DNA from: Site-B1 sp963827785
GTDB taxonomy: Bacteria > Bacteroidota > Bacteroidia > Flavobacteriales > Flavobacteriaceae
NCBI GenBank assembly: GCA_963827785.1
Contig: CAWHCT010000020.1
Coordinates: 124,001-188,000 of the forward strand
Direction of reading: 5' to 3'
Length of the DNA: 64,000 bases
In this document: piece after piece, positions 11,364 to 22,134 of the stretch
Layout: each line of letters starts with the position of its first letter
How positions within the stretch are numbered: position 1 is the stretch's first letter
Position numbers and translations under genes: made by a program
The notes under the pieces: generated by a model
Databases searched by the model: none
Told to the model about the DNA's origin: nothing
What the model saw: the letters and a program-made list of their open reading frames with translations, nothing else

Positions 11364-13737
11364 TTATTCCGTCATTATTGCTTGTATTTCTTCAGTTGTT
11401 AGAACCTTATCAAATAAATATAGTTCATCTAAATAACTTAAATCAGATAAATGATTCCACCCTATAAATCCAGGTGCTCCAGATCCAATTGAAATATTCG
11501 TACAATTTGCCCAACTAATAGTTCTATCGGTCATATCTCCTGAATTTGACTGCAGCAACACCGTTAAAATAAATTTGAGTTGTAGTTTCTGAAACTGTAA
11601 ATGCAATATGTACCCATTCTCCAGCAGTAACGTCAATCACATCTCCATCATTCCAAGCATCTCCTCCGTCAGTTCCAAGATGTAGTTTTATTCTTTGTTC
11701 AGTACCACTACCTTCTCTAAAAAGTCTAAAACCTGAAGTTAAATCGTTGTCCCCACCATTCATTGGAGGAGCAACGGTTAAAATACCGGATCTATCAGGA
11801 TCAGCATTTACTTTATACCAAAAGGCACCACTAAATTGATTCTCAAATAAATTATCAATTGGGAAAGTTAAATAAGAATCTGTTGCACCAGCATAAGCAT
11901 CAGAACCTACTGCACTTTCTCCAGCATAACCAGGTGTACCTACTTCAGTAGCATTCGAATTTGTTACCTTATTTACATAAGTTCCATCGAATGGAGCATA
12001 CAAGGTTGCTCCATAATATGGTGGTTCATAGTCTCCTCCTAATATTGCAATTACTTCTTCGCCACTAAGTTCTTTATTGAAAAACCTTAATTCATCAATT
12101 GAGCTATTATCTGATAAGTGACCCCAATAACCAAAAGTATCTCCACCAGATCCTAGTGTAATATTCTCACAACCTGTCCAATCAACCGGTGCTGACATAT
12201 CTGATGATCTCACTTCAACACCATTGAAGTATATTTTATTTTGAGTATCTGAAATGGTCATAGCAATGTGAACCCATTCACCAGCTGTCACATCAATGAC
12301 ATCTCCATCGTTCCAACTTTCTCCTGTACCTGTTCCAACATTTAATTTAATACGTTGTTCTGTAGGGCTACCTTCTCTAAATAATCTAAACCCTTGAGTT
12401 CGATTCTCATCTTCACCAACTACCAAAATACCTGCACGGTCTGGTGTTGCATCTACTTTATACCAGAAAGCTGCACTAAATTGATTACTTAATAAGTCTC
12501 CTGCCGGATGCGTTAAATAAGAATCTGTTGCACCTAAATAAGCTCCGGAACCTTCATATGATTCACTTGTAATTCCCGGTGTGCCAACTTCTGTAGCTGC
12601 AGTACTTCCAACTAAATTTATATAGCTGCCATCAAAAGGCATATAGAATGATTCTCCATCGTATTGTGGTATATATGGATTGAAGGAATTTATCATGATT
12701 TGAATATCGGCTTGTGATAGAGCTTTGTTAAAGACACGTAGTTCATCCAAATCACTGCTATCAGATTTATGATTCCAATAACTAAAGGTTTCACCTCCAG
12801 ATCCAATTGTGAAATGGTCCAACACCAGTCCAATCAATTGGAGCTGATAAATCTGCACTATTCATTTCAATGCCATTGAAATATATTTTACTTTCAGTGG
12901 ATGAAATTGTAAAAGCCACATGAACCCATTCTCCCGCGGCAACATCTATCACACCACCATCATTCCAGCTTTCTCCTGTACCGGTGCCTACATTCAATTT
13001 AATTCGTTGTTCTGTAGGACTACCTTCTCTAAATAACCTAAATCCTTGATTTCTGTCGTCTGCATCATCACCAACTACCAAAATACCTGCTCTATCTGGG
13101 TTTGCATTTACTTTGTACCAAAAAGCAGCACTAAATTCATTGCTTATGTAATCCTTCTGATGGAAATGTTAAATAGGAATCTGTAGTTCCTTTGTAAGCA
13201 TTACTACCAGCATAGCTTGTTCCTGCAAAACCAGGTGAACCAACTTCATCGGCTAGATTAAACCCAATTAAATCTCTATAATCCCCATCAAAAGGCATGT
13301 ATAGAACTTCTCCATCAAATATGGAATCATATGGTGGTTGCTTACTAAAATTAACTTCAGATGAAGTTGTTTTACCATCAATATCGGTTGCTGCAACAGT
13401 TAATATCATGATCTCCATCAACTAGATCATCATATGTAAATTCTTCTAAAGCCCTACGATAATCTATAAAATCACTGAAACTTTTTATTTCAGAACCGTC
13501 TAAAAGTATTGATATTGTACTAACTTCGATATCATCTGTAACTTCTATTTTCACATTAAATGAAGTAACTTCTTCAAAAACTTGAATAGTAGTTCCTTCA
13601 GTAGGTGAAATAATGGTAACTATAGGCGCTGTAATATCTGCACCGGGATCAACTTCGGTAATTGGATCTATACCATCACTACATGAAACTATGAGTAAAG
13701 TAAAAAATCCAATAGTGTATTTTAATAATTTTTTCAT
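11364..13737 (-). pseudogene. surface glycan-binding lipoprotein with four LamG domains, frameshifted
   Basis: Gene after susD, the usual place of a surface glycan-binding protein. It has a lipoprotein signal (LLIVSCSDG), an Ig/cadherin-like segment (PIVTIISPTEG to VAATDIDG), then four LamG/concanavalin-like modules of roughly 190 residues. Each module repeats the blocks YMPFDG or YAPFDG, TDSYLTFP, FSAAFWYKV, GFRLFREGS, EQRIKL, AGEWVHIA and LDELR.FN. Four single-base insertions (near 13411, 13137, 12818 and 11549) interrupt it; undoing them gives 789 residues. The modules are similar enough in DNA to form imperfect 600-bp direct repeats. No catalytic domain is visible, so binding rather than hydrolysis is the likely role. 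Confidence 0.7.
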
Positions 13738-13761
13738 ATTATTTATTTTAAATCAATTTAT

Positions 13762-15302
13762 TTAATTCTCTAAAGGTAATGCATCAACTTGCGCTTGTGG
13801 ATAAGGTAATAAGGCTTTATCTGGTGAAAAAGTTCTTCCATCATAACTTAACTCACTGTAATTTTCTGATCTAATCATATCATAGTAACGAATTCCCCAT
13901 TCCATAGCTAATTCTGCAAATTTTTCATCCATTACTTCATCTTGTTGTTACTCCAGAAAGATTCGATAATCCAGCTCTGGCTCTAACCATATTTACAGCT
14001 TGATCTGCGGTAAGTCCAGTGCCACTGTCGCACCTCTGAGTTAAAGCTTCAGCATGCATTAATAAAACTTCTGCATAACGAATACAGATCATATTTTTAC
14101 CTCCACCATAGTTATTTCTACCGTCTGTAAGTTGAATTGAAGGTAAATAGTGTTTTCCACTAGCAAACATGGCACGGGCATAATCATTTATTACATCTCC
14201 ATCTCGGGGTTGTGTTAGATATCCAACCTGGTAATGATGGCATAGGCTGGATCTGAAGTTATTTCAGCAATACCTCTATCTGTAAACAATACACTTGTTT
14301 GCTAAACGGCTTGTTTCTCCTCTATCTAACATGAATTTAATATATTTTAAACTTGGCTCATAAAATCCCCAGCCACTCCGGCATTTTCTCTTGCAGGAGT
14401 CCAGTTTTGAGGTCCAAACGGTGCATATAAGTGATAAAATGTATCACCTGTGCCGGAATTATAATCAGAAAATTGCATTTCCAAAAGGTTTTCATTACTT
14501 AATTCACCTGGTTTTTTAAATAATTCATAAAAATCTGGATAAAGTGAAAACTTATTAGATGCAATTATAGCTCCCGTAGCATCTGCTACACCTTGATAAT
14601 TTTTAAGTTCTAAATTAGCCAAGGCTTTCATTGCCAACGCTGTATATTTAGTAACACCGCCATTAACATCAGTACGTTCATTAGGACGTCAATCTGGTAA
14701 TAATGGAATAACTTCATCCATTAGATCTGAAATGTATTGCATGACTTCATCTTTGGTTGCAACACCAGCTTCAATTTCAGCATCTGGAATAGCCGTATTT
14801 ATTATAAAAATACTTCCCCATACTCTCGCAAGATTAAAGTGTAACCATGCTCTTAATACTTTGGTTTCAGCGATATACTGATCTGCTTTCGCAGCTTCGC
14901 TTGCGCTAGCAAATGCTTTATAATTCTCAATTAAATTAGCAGCATTATTAACACTTACAATATCTGAATAATGCAAGTTCCAAAGTGAATTATACATCCA
15001 ATAGTCTTTGTTATAATTAAACAAATCTGTATTCGCATAATCCTGTTGATCGCCTAGACCACCAGCATTAACATCGTCTCCACGAACAGAAAGTAATAAA
15101 TACTCTTCCCATCCTCTTGTTGCAAATGCATTATACGCTCCTACTAATGGAAGTATCATGTCATCTGTTTTTGTATAATCAATATCTCCGGTATTAAGTT
15201 GACCTTCCTGTAAGTCTAATTTATCATTACACCCAAAAAAGGTTACTGTAATTATAAATAGCGGAAAGCAATTAATTTAATTGCGTTTTTCAAATTTTTC
15301 AT
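13762..15302 (-). pseudogene. SusD-like glycan-binding lipoprotein, frameshifted
   Basis: RagB/SusD lipoprotein that caps the SusC pore. It has a lipobox (TFFGCND), TPR-like helices with ETKVLRAWLHFNLARVWG and TKYTALAMKALANLELKNY, and the C-terminal GKNMICIRYAEVLLMHAEA followed by DEKFAELAMEWGIRYYD. Indels near 15270, 14380, 14288, 14232 and 13939 break the frame, and an in-frame TGA at 14689-14691 interrupts LLPD/RPNERT. With all undone the product is 513 residues, normal for the family. Here deletions in runs of three (CCC, GGG, TTT) are as common as insertions, unlike the neighbouring susC. Confidence 0.82.
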
Positions 15303-15314
15303 AATTCAATATTT

Positions 15315-18300
15315 TTATATTTTAATATTAACACCAAATGTATAAACCCCCGGTACTGGATAGGTTTGTCTGTCTACACCATCTGAAACTTCAGGATTAA
15401 ATCCATTGTAGTTAAAGAAGGTAAATGGTCGATCTGCAGTTAAAGTTAATTTGGTTTCTGGCATGTTTTTACCAAATAGTTTTTCACCTTTAATAGTATA
15501 CGCTAATTGAATGTTTTGAATTCTGAAGAAATCACCGTCCTCAACCCAAAAATTACTTAATTTTTGATTCCATCCTTTACGCAAGTCCTGCAGAAGAAGG
15601 GTAAGAATTACTTGTTCCTTCACCATGCCATCTGTTTATTGCTAAATCTGCATCCATATTAGTGTCTTGTGTAAAGATAATTTCACCACGTTTACGGTTT
15701 AAAATTTTGTTACCGGATTGACCATAGAAGCTAACAGAAAAATCAAAATCTTTATAGGAAATACCTAAATTACCACCATACATAAATCTAGGTAAATAAG
15801 AACCTAAAACTATGCGGTCATCATCATCAATAACACCATCTGGAGTGCCATCAGGCCCACTAATATCTTTATATATTAAATCTCCAGGAACTAAGTCCGT
15901 TTGCAACAGCAATTGGATCTGCATCTACTTGAGCTTGATTTTGATAAACACCAGCGGTTTCATACCCATAAAATGCTCTTACAGGTTCGCCTACAATTGT
16001 TCGTTGACGAAATTCTGCAGTACCTGCATCAATATATCCTCTTGGATCTGTAAGACTTATAGTTTCATTCTTTAAAGTTGTTAAATTAACTCCAACAGAA
16101 TAACTAAAATCATCAGAAATTGTATTATTCCAATTTAATGCCAAGTTCTAAACCTTGGTTTCTTATAACACCTGAATTTCTCTCAACTGTCGCATTAATA
16201 ATTGGCACAAATACCGGCATGATTGCATTGTTAGTGTCTCGGATATAATAATCTGCATCAACAGATAATTTACTATCAAACATGCTGAAGTTAGTACCAA
16301 AGTTCTTTTCTTCAATGACCTCCCAGGTATTATTTGTAAATGTTGAGGTTGAAGTAATTCCACCAGTTTGTACATCATCTATTCCTATTGATATTACATT
16401 AATGGTATTACTTCCAGCACTTGCGCCTACACTATCATTACCTAGTTTACCCCAACTTGCTCTTAATTTTAAAAAGTCGAATACTCCATTATCTTTCATG
16501 AAATGGTTCTTCTGTAAGTACCCAACCAGCACCCACTGAAGGGAAGTAACCCCAAGGATCTTTAGTAAATTTGGAAGATCCATCTGCTCTCATAGTACCG
16601 TATAACAAATATTTGTTCATATAATTATACGCTGCTCTGGCAAAATATGATACACCATATAGTCTTCCTCCAATATCATTATTTAAAGTAATTGAGTTTT
16701 CTTCAGCAAAATTTAAATACCAAGAGGATTCAAAATCTATTCCTGAAATATTTTGTCCATTAACTGATAACGCATGATAAGCTTCATCTCGGTAAGATGT
16801 ACCACCCATAAGTGTTAAGTTATGATCTCCAAAAGAATCATTATAGGTCAAGATATTATCCCATATTTGATTTGAATAAGTATTTTGTGTTTTGGTTATT
16901 CCGGAAATTCTTTCAACATTATTACCTAAAGTATAAGGTAAGTTTACATAACGTTCATCAAATGCAGAAAAATCATGACTATACGTTGTTTTGAAGGTTA
17001 ATTTATCTGGAATAATATCAGCCTCAAAATAAATATTTGTCAATAATTTTCTGATTTTTAATTGATTATTGCTGTATCTCATTGCAGGAAATGGATTTTG
17101 TGTGCCTCTATAGCCCAATATTTGTGCATTAGAATATCTAATAGGACCAGCTTCTGTATTTAACTCATCTATAACAGGCATAATAGGCACTGCAAAATAT
17201 GCTTGAAACCAAGCGGCATTTTCTGCATTATATTTTGTGGCATTACTAAATACCATATTGACTCCAATTTTAAATCTGTCTGAAAGTTTAACATCTACTT
17301 TAGAACGAATATTAAATCGTTCGTATTCATTTTTCATATCTAAAATTCCCTCTTGAGAAAAATAGTTAGTCCCTACTGAATAAGTAACATTTTCACCTCC
17401 TCCGGCAACTCCAATACTATGACTTGATATTAAACCCGGTCTTAAAATTTCTTTAAACCAGTCTGTATTTACATCTGGAATATTAGGATTTACTCTGCTT
17501 CGACCGAAACGTTGCATTGCATTTAAAACAAACTGAATATCCGCATCTGATCCTGATTCATAAGCCATGGTAGTAAATTGCTCAGCATTAGCTAATTTAA
17601 GAACATTTTGCGCATATTGAAATCCTGTATATCCGTCATATTCAAATTGTGGTCTTTGTTCTAACTTACCTGTTTTGGTTGTAATAATTACAACTCCATT
17701 TGCAGCTCTTACACCATATATCGCAGAAGACGAAGCGTCTTTAAGAACCGTTACAGTTTCGATATCTTTATTATTTAAAAAATCAATATTACTATAAAAC
17801 ATACCATCAACTACATATAATGGATTGGAATTGTTTTCATTATAAGAACCAAGCCCTCTTAATCTTACTTTTGGAGAATCTCCGGGCGAACCCGCACTTA
17901 CAACTTGAACTCCTGAAACTTTACCTTGCAAAGACTGCATGATATTTGATGAAGGTGTTTTTTCAATCTCAGCTGCGTTTAAAGTGCTTATTGACCCTGT
18001 TAAATCAGCTTTCTTTTGAGTACCGTAACCAATCAATACTATCTCATCTAATGCCTGCGTATCAGTATTCAAGGTAATATTAATTTGAGATTGGTTGTTT
18101 ACGGTTACTTCAACCGTTTTAAAGCCTATGTAGCTAAACTCCAAAACATCACCTGAATTAACCGAAATTGAATAATTGCCGTCAAAATCGGTACTCGTTC
18201 CTCTATTAGTTCCTTTACAATTACATTAACACCAGGCAACGGTAAATTATCATCCGTGCTAGTTACATTACCATTTACTATCTTTTCTTGAGCCATAATA

Positions 18301-18347
18301 CTGACTGACAAGAGAAGGAATAGTAGCAAATTGAATTTTGTTTTCAT
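15315..18347 (-). pseudogene. SusC-like TonB-dependent outer-membrane transporter, frameshifted
   Basis: First gene of the PUL, importing oligosaccharides across the outer membrane. It has a signal peptide, a carboxypeptidase-like N-terminal domain (NGNVTSTDDNLPLPGVNV), the TonB/plug region (VLIGYGTQKKADLTGS, SIYGVRAANGVVIITTK), the long barrel, and a C-terminal strand ending YTFGVNIKI. Five indels are present: one G lost near 18213, and insertions at 16502 (T), 16142 (G after CTT), 15892 (A after CTT) and 15582 (G after CTT). Restoring them gives 1009 residues. Codon 18144 to 16489 alone is an open stretch of 551 codons, so damage is uneven. Confidence 0.88.
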
Positions 18348-18640
18348 AAACTATTTGATTTAGAATGTTTGCATGTTAGTTAGTTTTAAATTTAAGGATT
18401 TTTATTGTGATATTCTTAGTTTTAAACAGTTTAAAATTATAATACTTCAAAAAATGATTGATAATTTCAAATCAATATTAGTTATTAAAATTACAAGGAT
18501 AAATTGCAGAATAATTTTATGATTTTTATTAGTTTAATAGCACTTTTTGATACAGTGCAAAACAGATTTGTTATTTAATCTTAATTGTGGATTAAGCACC
18601 TGGTATTATTGTATCTGAGTAAACTATTTAATATAAAAAA
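18348..18640. promoter_or_regulatory. PUL leader/promoter region, no gene
   Basis: AT-rich, about 290 bp upstream of susC and holding no plausible coding sequence. It must carry the PUL promoter, but no clear TAnnTTTG box or operator could be picked out, and no sensor (HTCS, SusR, anti-sigma) lies beside it within this window. Confidence 0.4.
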
Positions 18641-18662
18641 AGCCTTACAATATTGTAAGGCT
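18641..18662 (-). terminator. rho-independent terminator of the sugar symporter gene
   Basis: An 11-bp perfect inverted repeat (AGCCTTACAAT/ATTGTAAGGCT) lies 24 bases after the symporter stop codon. On the minus strand it is followed by six T residues. It separates the symporter transcript from the PUL. Confidence 0.8.
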
Positions 18663-18685
18663 CTTTTATTGATATGGTCTAAATA

Positions 18686-20065
18686 TTATTTTTCCCAGAT
18701 TCCTTCTAATTCTTCTAAAGACCTGCCTTTAGTTTCTGGAATGAACTTGTAAGTGAATATCATTATAAAAATGATAAAGCCAACAAATATGAAATATGGT
18801 AAGGAACCATTCCAAAATTCATTTTTGTTCATACCACTTTCAGTGACCATTGGGAATGTTTGTGTTACAAAATAATTTGCTGCCCACTGAGCCGCCACAG
18901 CTACCGACATGGCAACACTCCTCATCTTATTAGGGAACATTTCTGATAATAATACCCAAACTACTGGTCCCATTGACATGGCAAAAGAGGCTATAAAAAT
19001 AAGAACTCCAAGAAGAGAAATAAACCCTATGGCTTTTTGCTGTAAAGAGAATCCTAAAAGAAGGAACCCTAATATCATACCTAGAGAGCCAATATAAATT
19101 AATGGTTTACGACCGAATTTATCAACCGTCGCCATTGCTATAAATGTGAATATCAAGTTGATGAAAGCTAATAGCACTTGTTGAAGCAGTATGTCTTCTT
19201 TTCCAAAGCCCAATGCTTTTTCAAAAATATCAGAGCCATAATATAATACTGCGTTGATTCCTGTAAACTGTTGTAATATGGAAAGAACAGATCCTATAAC
19301 AATAATGATCAATACACCTTTTTTAAAGTAATTTATTTTTGCAGATTCAGTATTAGTTCTGAGGGATTCTTGTATCTCTTCATTTTCCAGTTTAGCATTA
19401 TCTTCTCCATGTATTTTAACCAAAACTTGCAAGGATTCTTCATTTCTACCTTTTAATGCAAGCCATCTAGGACTTTTTGGTACGATAAATAGTAATAATA
19501 AAAATGAGAGACTAGGTATTAGTTCGGACCAAAACATTCTTCTCCATCCAAACTGTAAATTTTCGGCTTCGGTCAGGCCGCTTCCTATGAAATAGGTTGC
19601 CAAGAATACCACAAAAAATCCTATTACAACAGCTAATTGATAGTAGGTAACCAAATTTCCTCGTTTCTTTGCAGGAGCTATTTCGGCAATATACATAGGT
19701 GCATTCATGGAAGCCACTCCAATACCTAAACCACCTATTAATCTGAAGAATACCAATAATGAAACAGATTCTGGAAGCATTGCGGGAAGTCCTGATCCCC
19801 ATGCTGAAATCGTAAACAAAATTGCTGAAATGATTAAGGAGTATTTTCTTCCTATTTTTATACTAAGTGGTCCAGCTATTATGGCGCCTACAAAACAACC
19901 TATTAGTGCACTACCTACCACAAAACCCTGCATTGTAGCATCCAGAACAAAGTATTTAGTGAGGTAGAATTGAGCGCCATTAATAACTCCCGTATCATAT
20001 CCAAATAGGAGGCCACCTAATGCTGAAACAGATGTTATGAGTAATAAAAATTTCTTTTGATTCAT
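18686..20065 (-). CDS. sugar:H+ symporter, MFS sugar-porter family
   Basis: Inner-membrane transporter of 459 residues with twelve predicted helices. It carries sugar-porter signatures: GGLLFGYDTGVINGA in helix 1, GRK after helix 2, the RLIGGLGIGVAS/PMYIAEIAPAKKRG block, the inhibitor-site-like QQFTGINAVLYYG, GRKPLIYIG, and the C-terminal PETKGRSLEE. The closest known types are XylE/GalP-like transporters for hexoses or pentoses. It lies just upstream of the PUL on the same strand but has its own terminator; taking up monosaccharide freed by the PUL enzymes is a reasonable inference. Unlike the PUL, its frame is intact. Confidence 0.9.
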   Translation of the reverse strand: MNQKKFLLLITSVSALGGLLFGYDTGVINGAQFYLTKYFVLDATMQGFVVGSALIGCFVGAIIAGPLSIKIGRKYSLIISAILFTISAWGSGLPAMLPESVSLLVFFRLIGGLGIGVASMNAPMYIAEIAPAKKRGNLVTYYQLAVVIGFFVVFLATYFIGSGLTEAENLQFGWRRMFWSELIPSLSFLLLLFIVPKSPRWLALKGRNEESLQVLVKIHGEDNAKLENEEIQESLRTNTESAKINYFKKGVLIIIVIGSVLSILQQFTGINAVLYYGSDIFEKALGFGKEDILLQQVLLAFINLIFTFIAMATVDKFGRKPLIYIGSLGMILGFLLLGFSLQQKAIGFISLLGVLIFIASFAMSMGPVVWVLLSEMFPNKMRSVAMSVAVAAQWAANYFVTQTFPMVTESGMNKNEFWNGSLPYFIFVGFIIFIMIFTYKFIPETKGRSLEELEGIWEK

Positions 20066-20315
20066 GTCGAGTTAGTTTTTAGTTAGAATATTCTTTCAAA
20101 TTCTTCAAATTTAAAAGTATTAAAATAATACAATAAACTAAGCAAATTATAACAAATTGGTCAAATTAAATTTACTTGACTCTTAATATGCATCTAAATA
20201 ATTAATAGTTTGGAATAATTTCGAGAGAATCAGATTTAAGAAGAATGGAATAAAATTTATAAGTGGCCTGTTTATTCATAGGGCCGAATTATTTTTTAAT
20301 AAATTGACAAAAAAA

Positions 20316-20338
20316 AGACCAACTCAGGGAGTTGGTCT
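20316..20338 (-). terminator. terminator of the Ala-rich lipoprotein gene
   Basis: A strong stem (AGACCAACTC with GAGTTGGTCT, 3-base loop) 22 bases after the stop of the gene at 20360, followed on the minus strand by eight T residues. The rest of the interval up to the symporter start at 20065 holds nothing recognisable. Confidence 0.8.
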
Positions 20339-20359
20339 CTTCATTTTTCAGTTAAAGAA

Positions 20360-20689
20360 TTAGTTGCCGATCTTTTTGGCAGCATCTTCTACTTTTTTAG
20401 CACCTTCTTGTACTGCTGCTTTAGCATCACCTGCCATGTCTTTAGCACCTTCAACTGCTTCACCAGCAGCTTCTTTTGCACTGTCCATAGCGTCTCCGGC
20501 TGCATCAGCCGCACTATCCATAGCATCGCCAGCTGCTTCAGCTGCATTGTCAACTGCTTCACCAGCTGATTCAGCCGCATTTTCAACAGCATCAGTTGCT
20601 CCTTCAGCCTTTTCTTTTACATCTCTACAAGAAGTAAATGATAAACTTAGAGCCAACATTAAAATAGAACTTAAAATAACTTTTTTCAT
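20360..20689 (-). CDS. small Ala-rich repeat lipoprotein (LEA/YtxH-like)
   Basis: 109-residue lipoprotein with signal and lipobox SFTSC. The mature part is built of roughly 11-residue units of the type AAGDAMDSAAD and EAAGEAVDNAA, rich in Ala, Asp, Glu and Lys. This should form one long amphipathic helix, like LEA group 3 or apolipoprotein-type proteins. Such proteins are linked to desiccation, osmotic stress or membrane/cell-wall contact, but the function here is unknown. The repeats also open a long Ser/Ala-rich frame on the opposite strand, which is only a shadow. Confidence 0.85.
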   Translation of the reverse strand: MKKVILSSILMLALSLSFTSCRDVKEKAEGATDAVENAAESAGEAVDNAAEAAGDAMDSAADAAGDAMDSAKEAAGEAVEGAKDMAGDAKAAVQEGAKKVEDAAKKIGN

Positions 20690-20815
20690 TAGTTTTTGTT
20701 TTAGTGTTAATTATTAATTCTTAAAAACGCTGCAAGTAATAACATATTGGTTATTACTGCAATTAAAATTTAACATTTTTTTAGAATAACATCCATAAAA
20801 TGCAAAATACATAGA

Positions 20816-22009
20816 CTATTTACGTATATAATCAAGTATTTGGACTATTGCACCTATATTTTTTTCAATAAAAGAAGAATTTAAAGCACCGGTTTTGTTT
20901 CTGAATTTACTATCATTTATGAATTTGGCAATGGTAGAACTAAATTCAGATTCATTATTTATTGAAAAAACACCGCCATTATCAATCATTAATTTGGCTT
21001 CAGGGAATTTGTGATGATTTTTACCAATAATAATAGGTACACCAAACACGGCTGGTTCCAGAATATTATGCAGTCCTGTTGAGCCAATGGCACCACCAAC
21101 ATAAGCAATATCTGCATAACTGTAAACTTTTGAAAGAATACCAATCGTATCAACAATAAAGACCTTGAATTTATCCAATTGCTTTTTTTCCTTTTCTGAA
21201 AATAAAATACTAGGGAGTTTTATTTTTTTTTGCAAATCTGCAACCCGATTTGATCTAATGTCATGAGGTGCAATAATGTATTTTATGGGTAGGGTCGGAT
21301 TTGAATTGATGTAATTGCAAATATACTCTTCACCTTCCGGCCAGGTGCTTCCTGCTACAAAGCATAGATCTTTTCCAATGAATTCTTCTATAAAAGTTAG
21401 CGTATTGTCAACACTCAGCTGATTGCTAACTCTGTCGAATCGTGTGTCACCTGATATGGTTACATTGTTAAGTCCAATTGATTTCAGTAATTTTTTTGAG
21501 TTTTCATTTTGAACAAAAAAATGTTCAAATGCTTTGAAGTATTCTTGCATCCATTTTCCAAATGGTTTAAAATAAATCTGATTGGATCTGAACAATGCTG
21601 AAATTAAAATGAGTCTAATCTTGCGTTTTTTTATCTCATTTAAATAATTGGGCCAAATTTCATATTTAACGAATATGATCAGGTCCGGATGGATCAAATT
21701 TAAAAACTTTTTTGCATTTTTCTTGGTATCCAATGGTAAGTAGACAACAATATCAGCAATTGGTGCATTCTTTCTAATCTCAAAACCGGAAGGTGAAAAA
21801 AAGGAGAGTATAATTTTATGTTTTGGATATATCTTCTTTATTTCCTCAAAAACAGGAAGACCTTGTTCATATTCGCCTAGAGATGCACAGTGAAACCAGA
21901 TGCAAGAATCGTCTTGATTTATTGCACTTTCCAATCCTTTAAAAGTTTCCCTTCTTCCTGATACACCTAATTCAATTTTATGATTGAATAGCCCAATGAA
22001 CTTAATCAT
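20816..22009 (-). CDS. waaA: 3-deoxy-D-manno-octulosonic acid (Kdo) transferase
   Basis: Adds Kdo to lipid A precursor at the inner membrane; 397 residues from the ATG used here. GT30 features are the donor-site start GVSGRRETF, WFHCASLGEYEQGLP, the middle DLIIFVKYEIWPN, SGDTRFDRV and AGSTWPEGEE, and the C-terminal YVGGAIGSTGLHNILEP and FGVPIIIGKNH. Family members begin with a membrane helix, and upstream of the ATG the codons for YLASFM continue that helix. The frame reaches a stop at about 22045; a one-base insertion near 22028 (CTT-A or ATA-C) would extend it to a TTG at 22052, giving 411 residues. The true start is therefore probably upstream. Confidence 0.9.
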   Translation of the reverse strand: MIKFIGLFNHKIELGVSGRRETFKGLESAINQDDSCIWFHCASLGEYEQGLPVFEEIKKIYPKHKIILSFFSPSGFEIRKNAPIADIVVYLPLDTKKNAKKFLNLIHPDLIIFVKYEIWPNYLNEIKKRKIRLILISALFRSNQIYFKPFGKWMQEYFKAFEHFFVQNENSKKLLKSIGLNNVTISGDTRFDRVSNQLSVDNTLTFIEEFIGKDLCFVAGSTWPEGEEYICNYINSNPTLPIKYIIAPHDIRSNRVADLQKKIKLPSILFSEKEKKQLDKFKVFIVDTIGILSKVYSYADIAYVGGAIGSTGLHNILEPAVFGVPIIIGKNHHKFPEAKLMIDNGGVFSINNESEFSSTIAKFINDSKFRNKTGALNSSFIEKNIGAIVQILDYIRK

Positions 22010-22134
22010 AAAGCTCGCAAGATAGTATAAGAATATTGTAAACTGAAATCAAGTTAGTTTTCTTTGCTGCTAAAATACATTTCTTTGCAATAAATTCATT
22101 GCTTAATACTATGAATTTTGTAATTTCGCGTTCT

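Noticed and set aside
11364..13200. CRISPR-like or minisatellite array, because of the repeated blocks
   Set aside because: The repeats are about 600 bp long, imperfect and coding; they are LamG domains.
14689..14691. TGA read as tryptophan (alternative genetic code)
   Set aside because: TGA is used as a normal stop elsewhere (for example at the end of hppA), and two nearby opposite indels explain the one in-frame case.
18200..18220. Programmed -1 frameshift in susC at AAG-GA
   Set aside because: The same loss of one G from GGG appears in the sulfatase and SusD genes, and other deletions fall in CCC, TTT and A runs. There is no heptameric slippery site or pseudoknot, so run-length loss fits better.
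1..18347. Mobile-element insertion as cause of PUL decay
   Set aside because: No transposase, inverted terminal repeat or target-site duplication was seen; all lesions are single bases.
20364..20717. Long Ser/Ala-rich open frame on the plus strand opposite the Ala-rich lipoprotein
   Set aside because: It exists only because the repeat codons (GCN, GAN) give no stops on the other strand. It has no promoter or ribosome site, and the minus frame has a proper lipoprotein signal.
22099..22134. Earlier in-frame ATG for the DegT aminotransferase
   Set aside because: The extra twelve residues are not found in the family as I know it, and the start at 22135 gives the standard MKTIQMVDL beginning.
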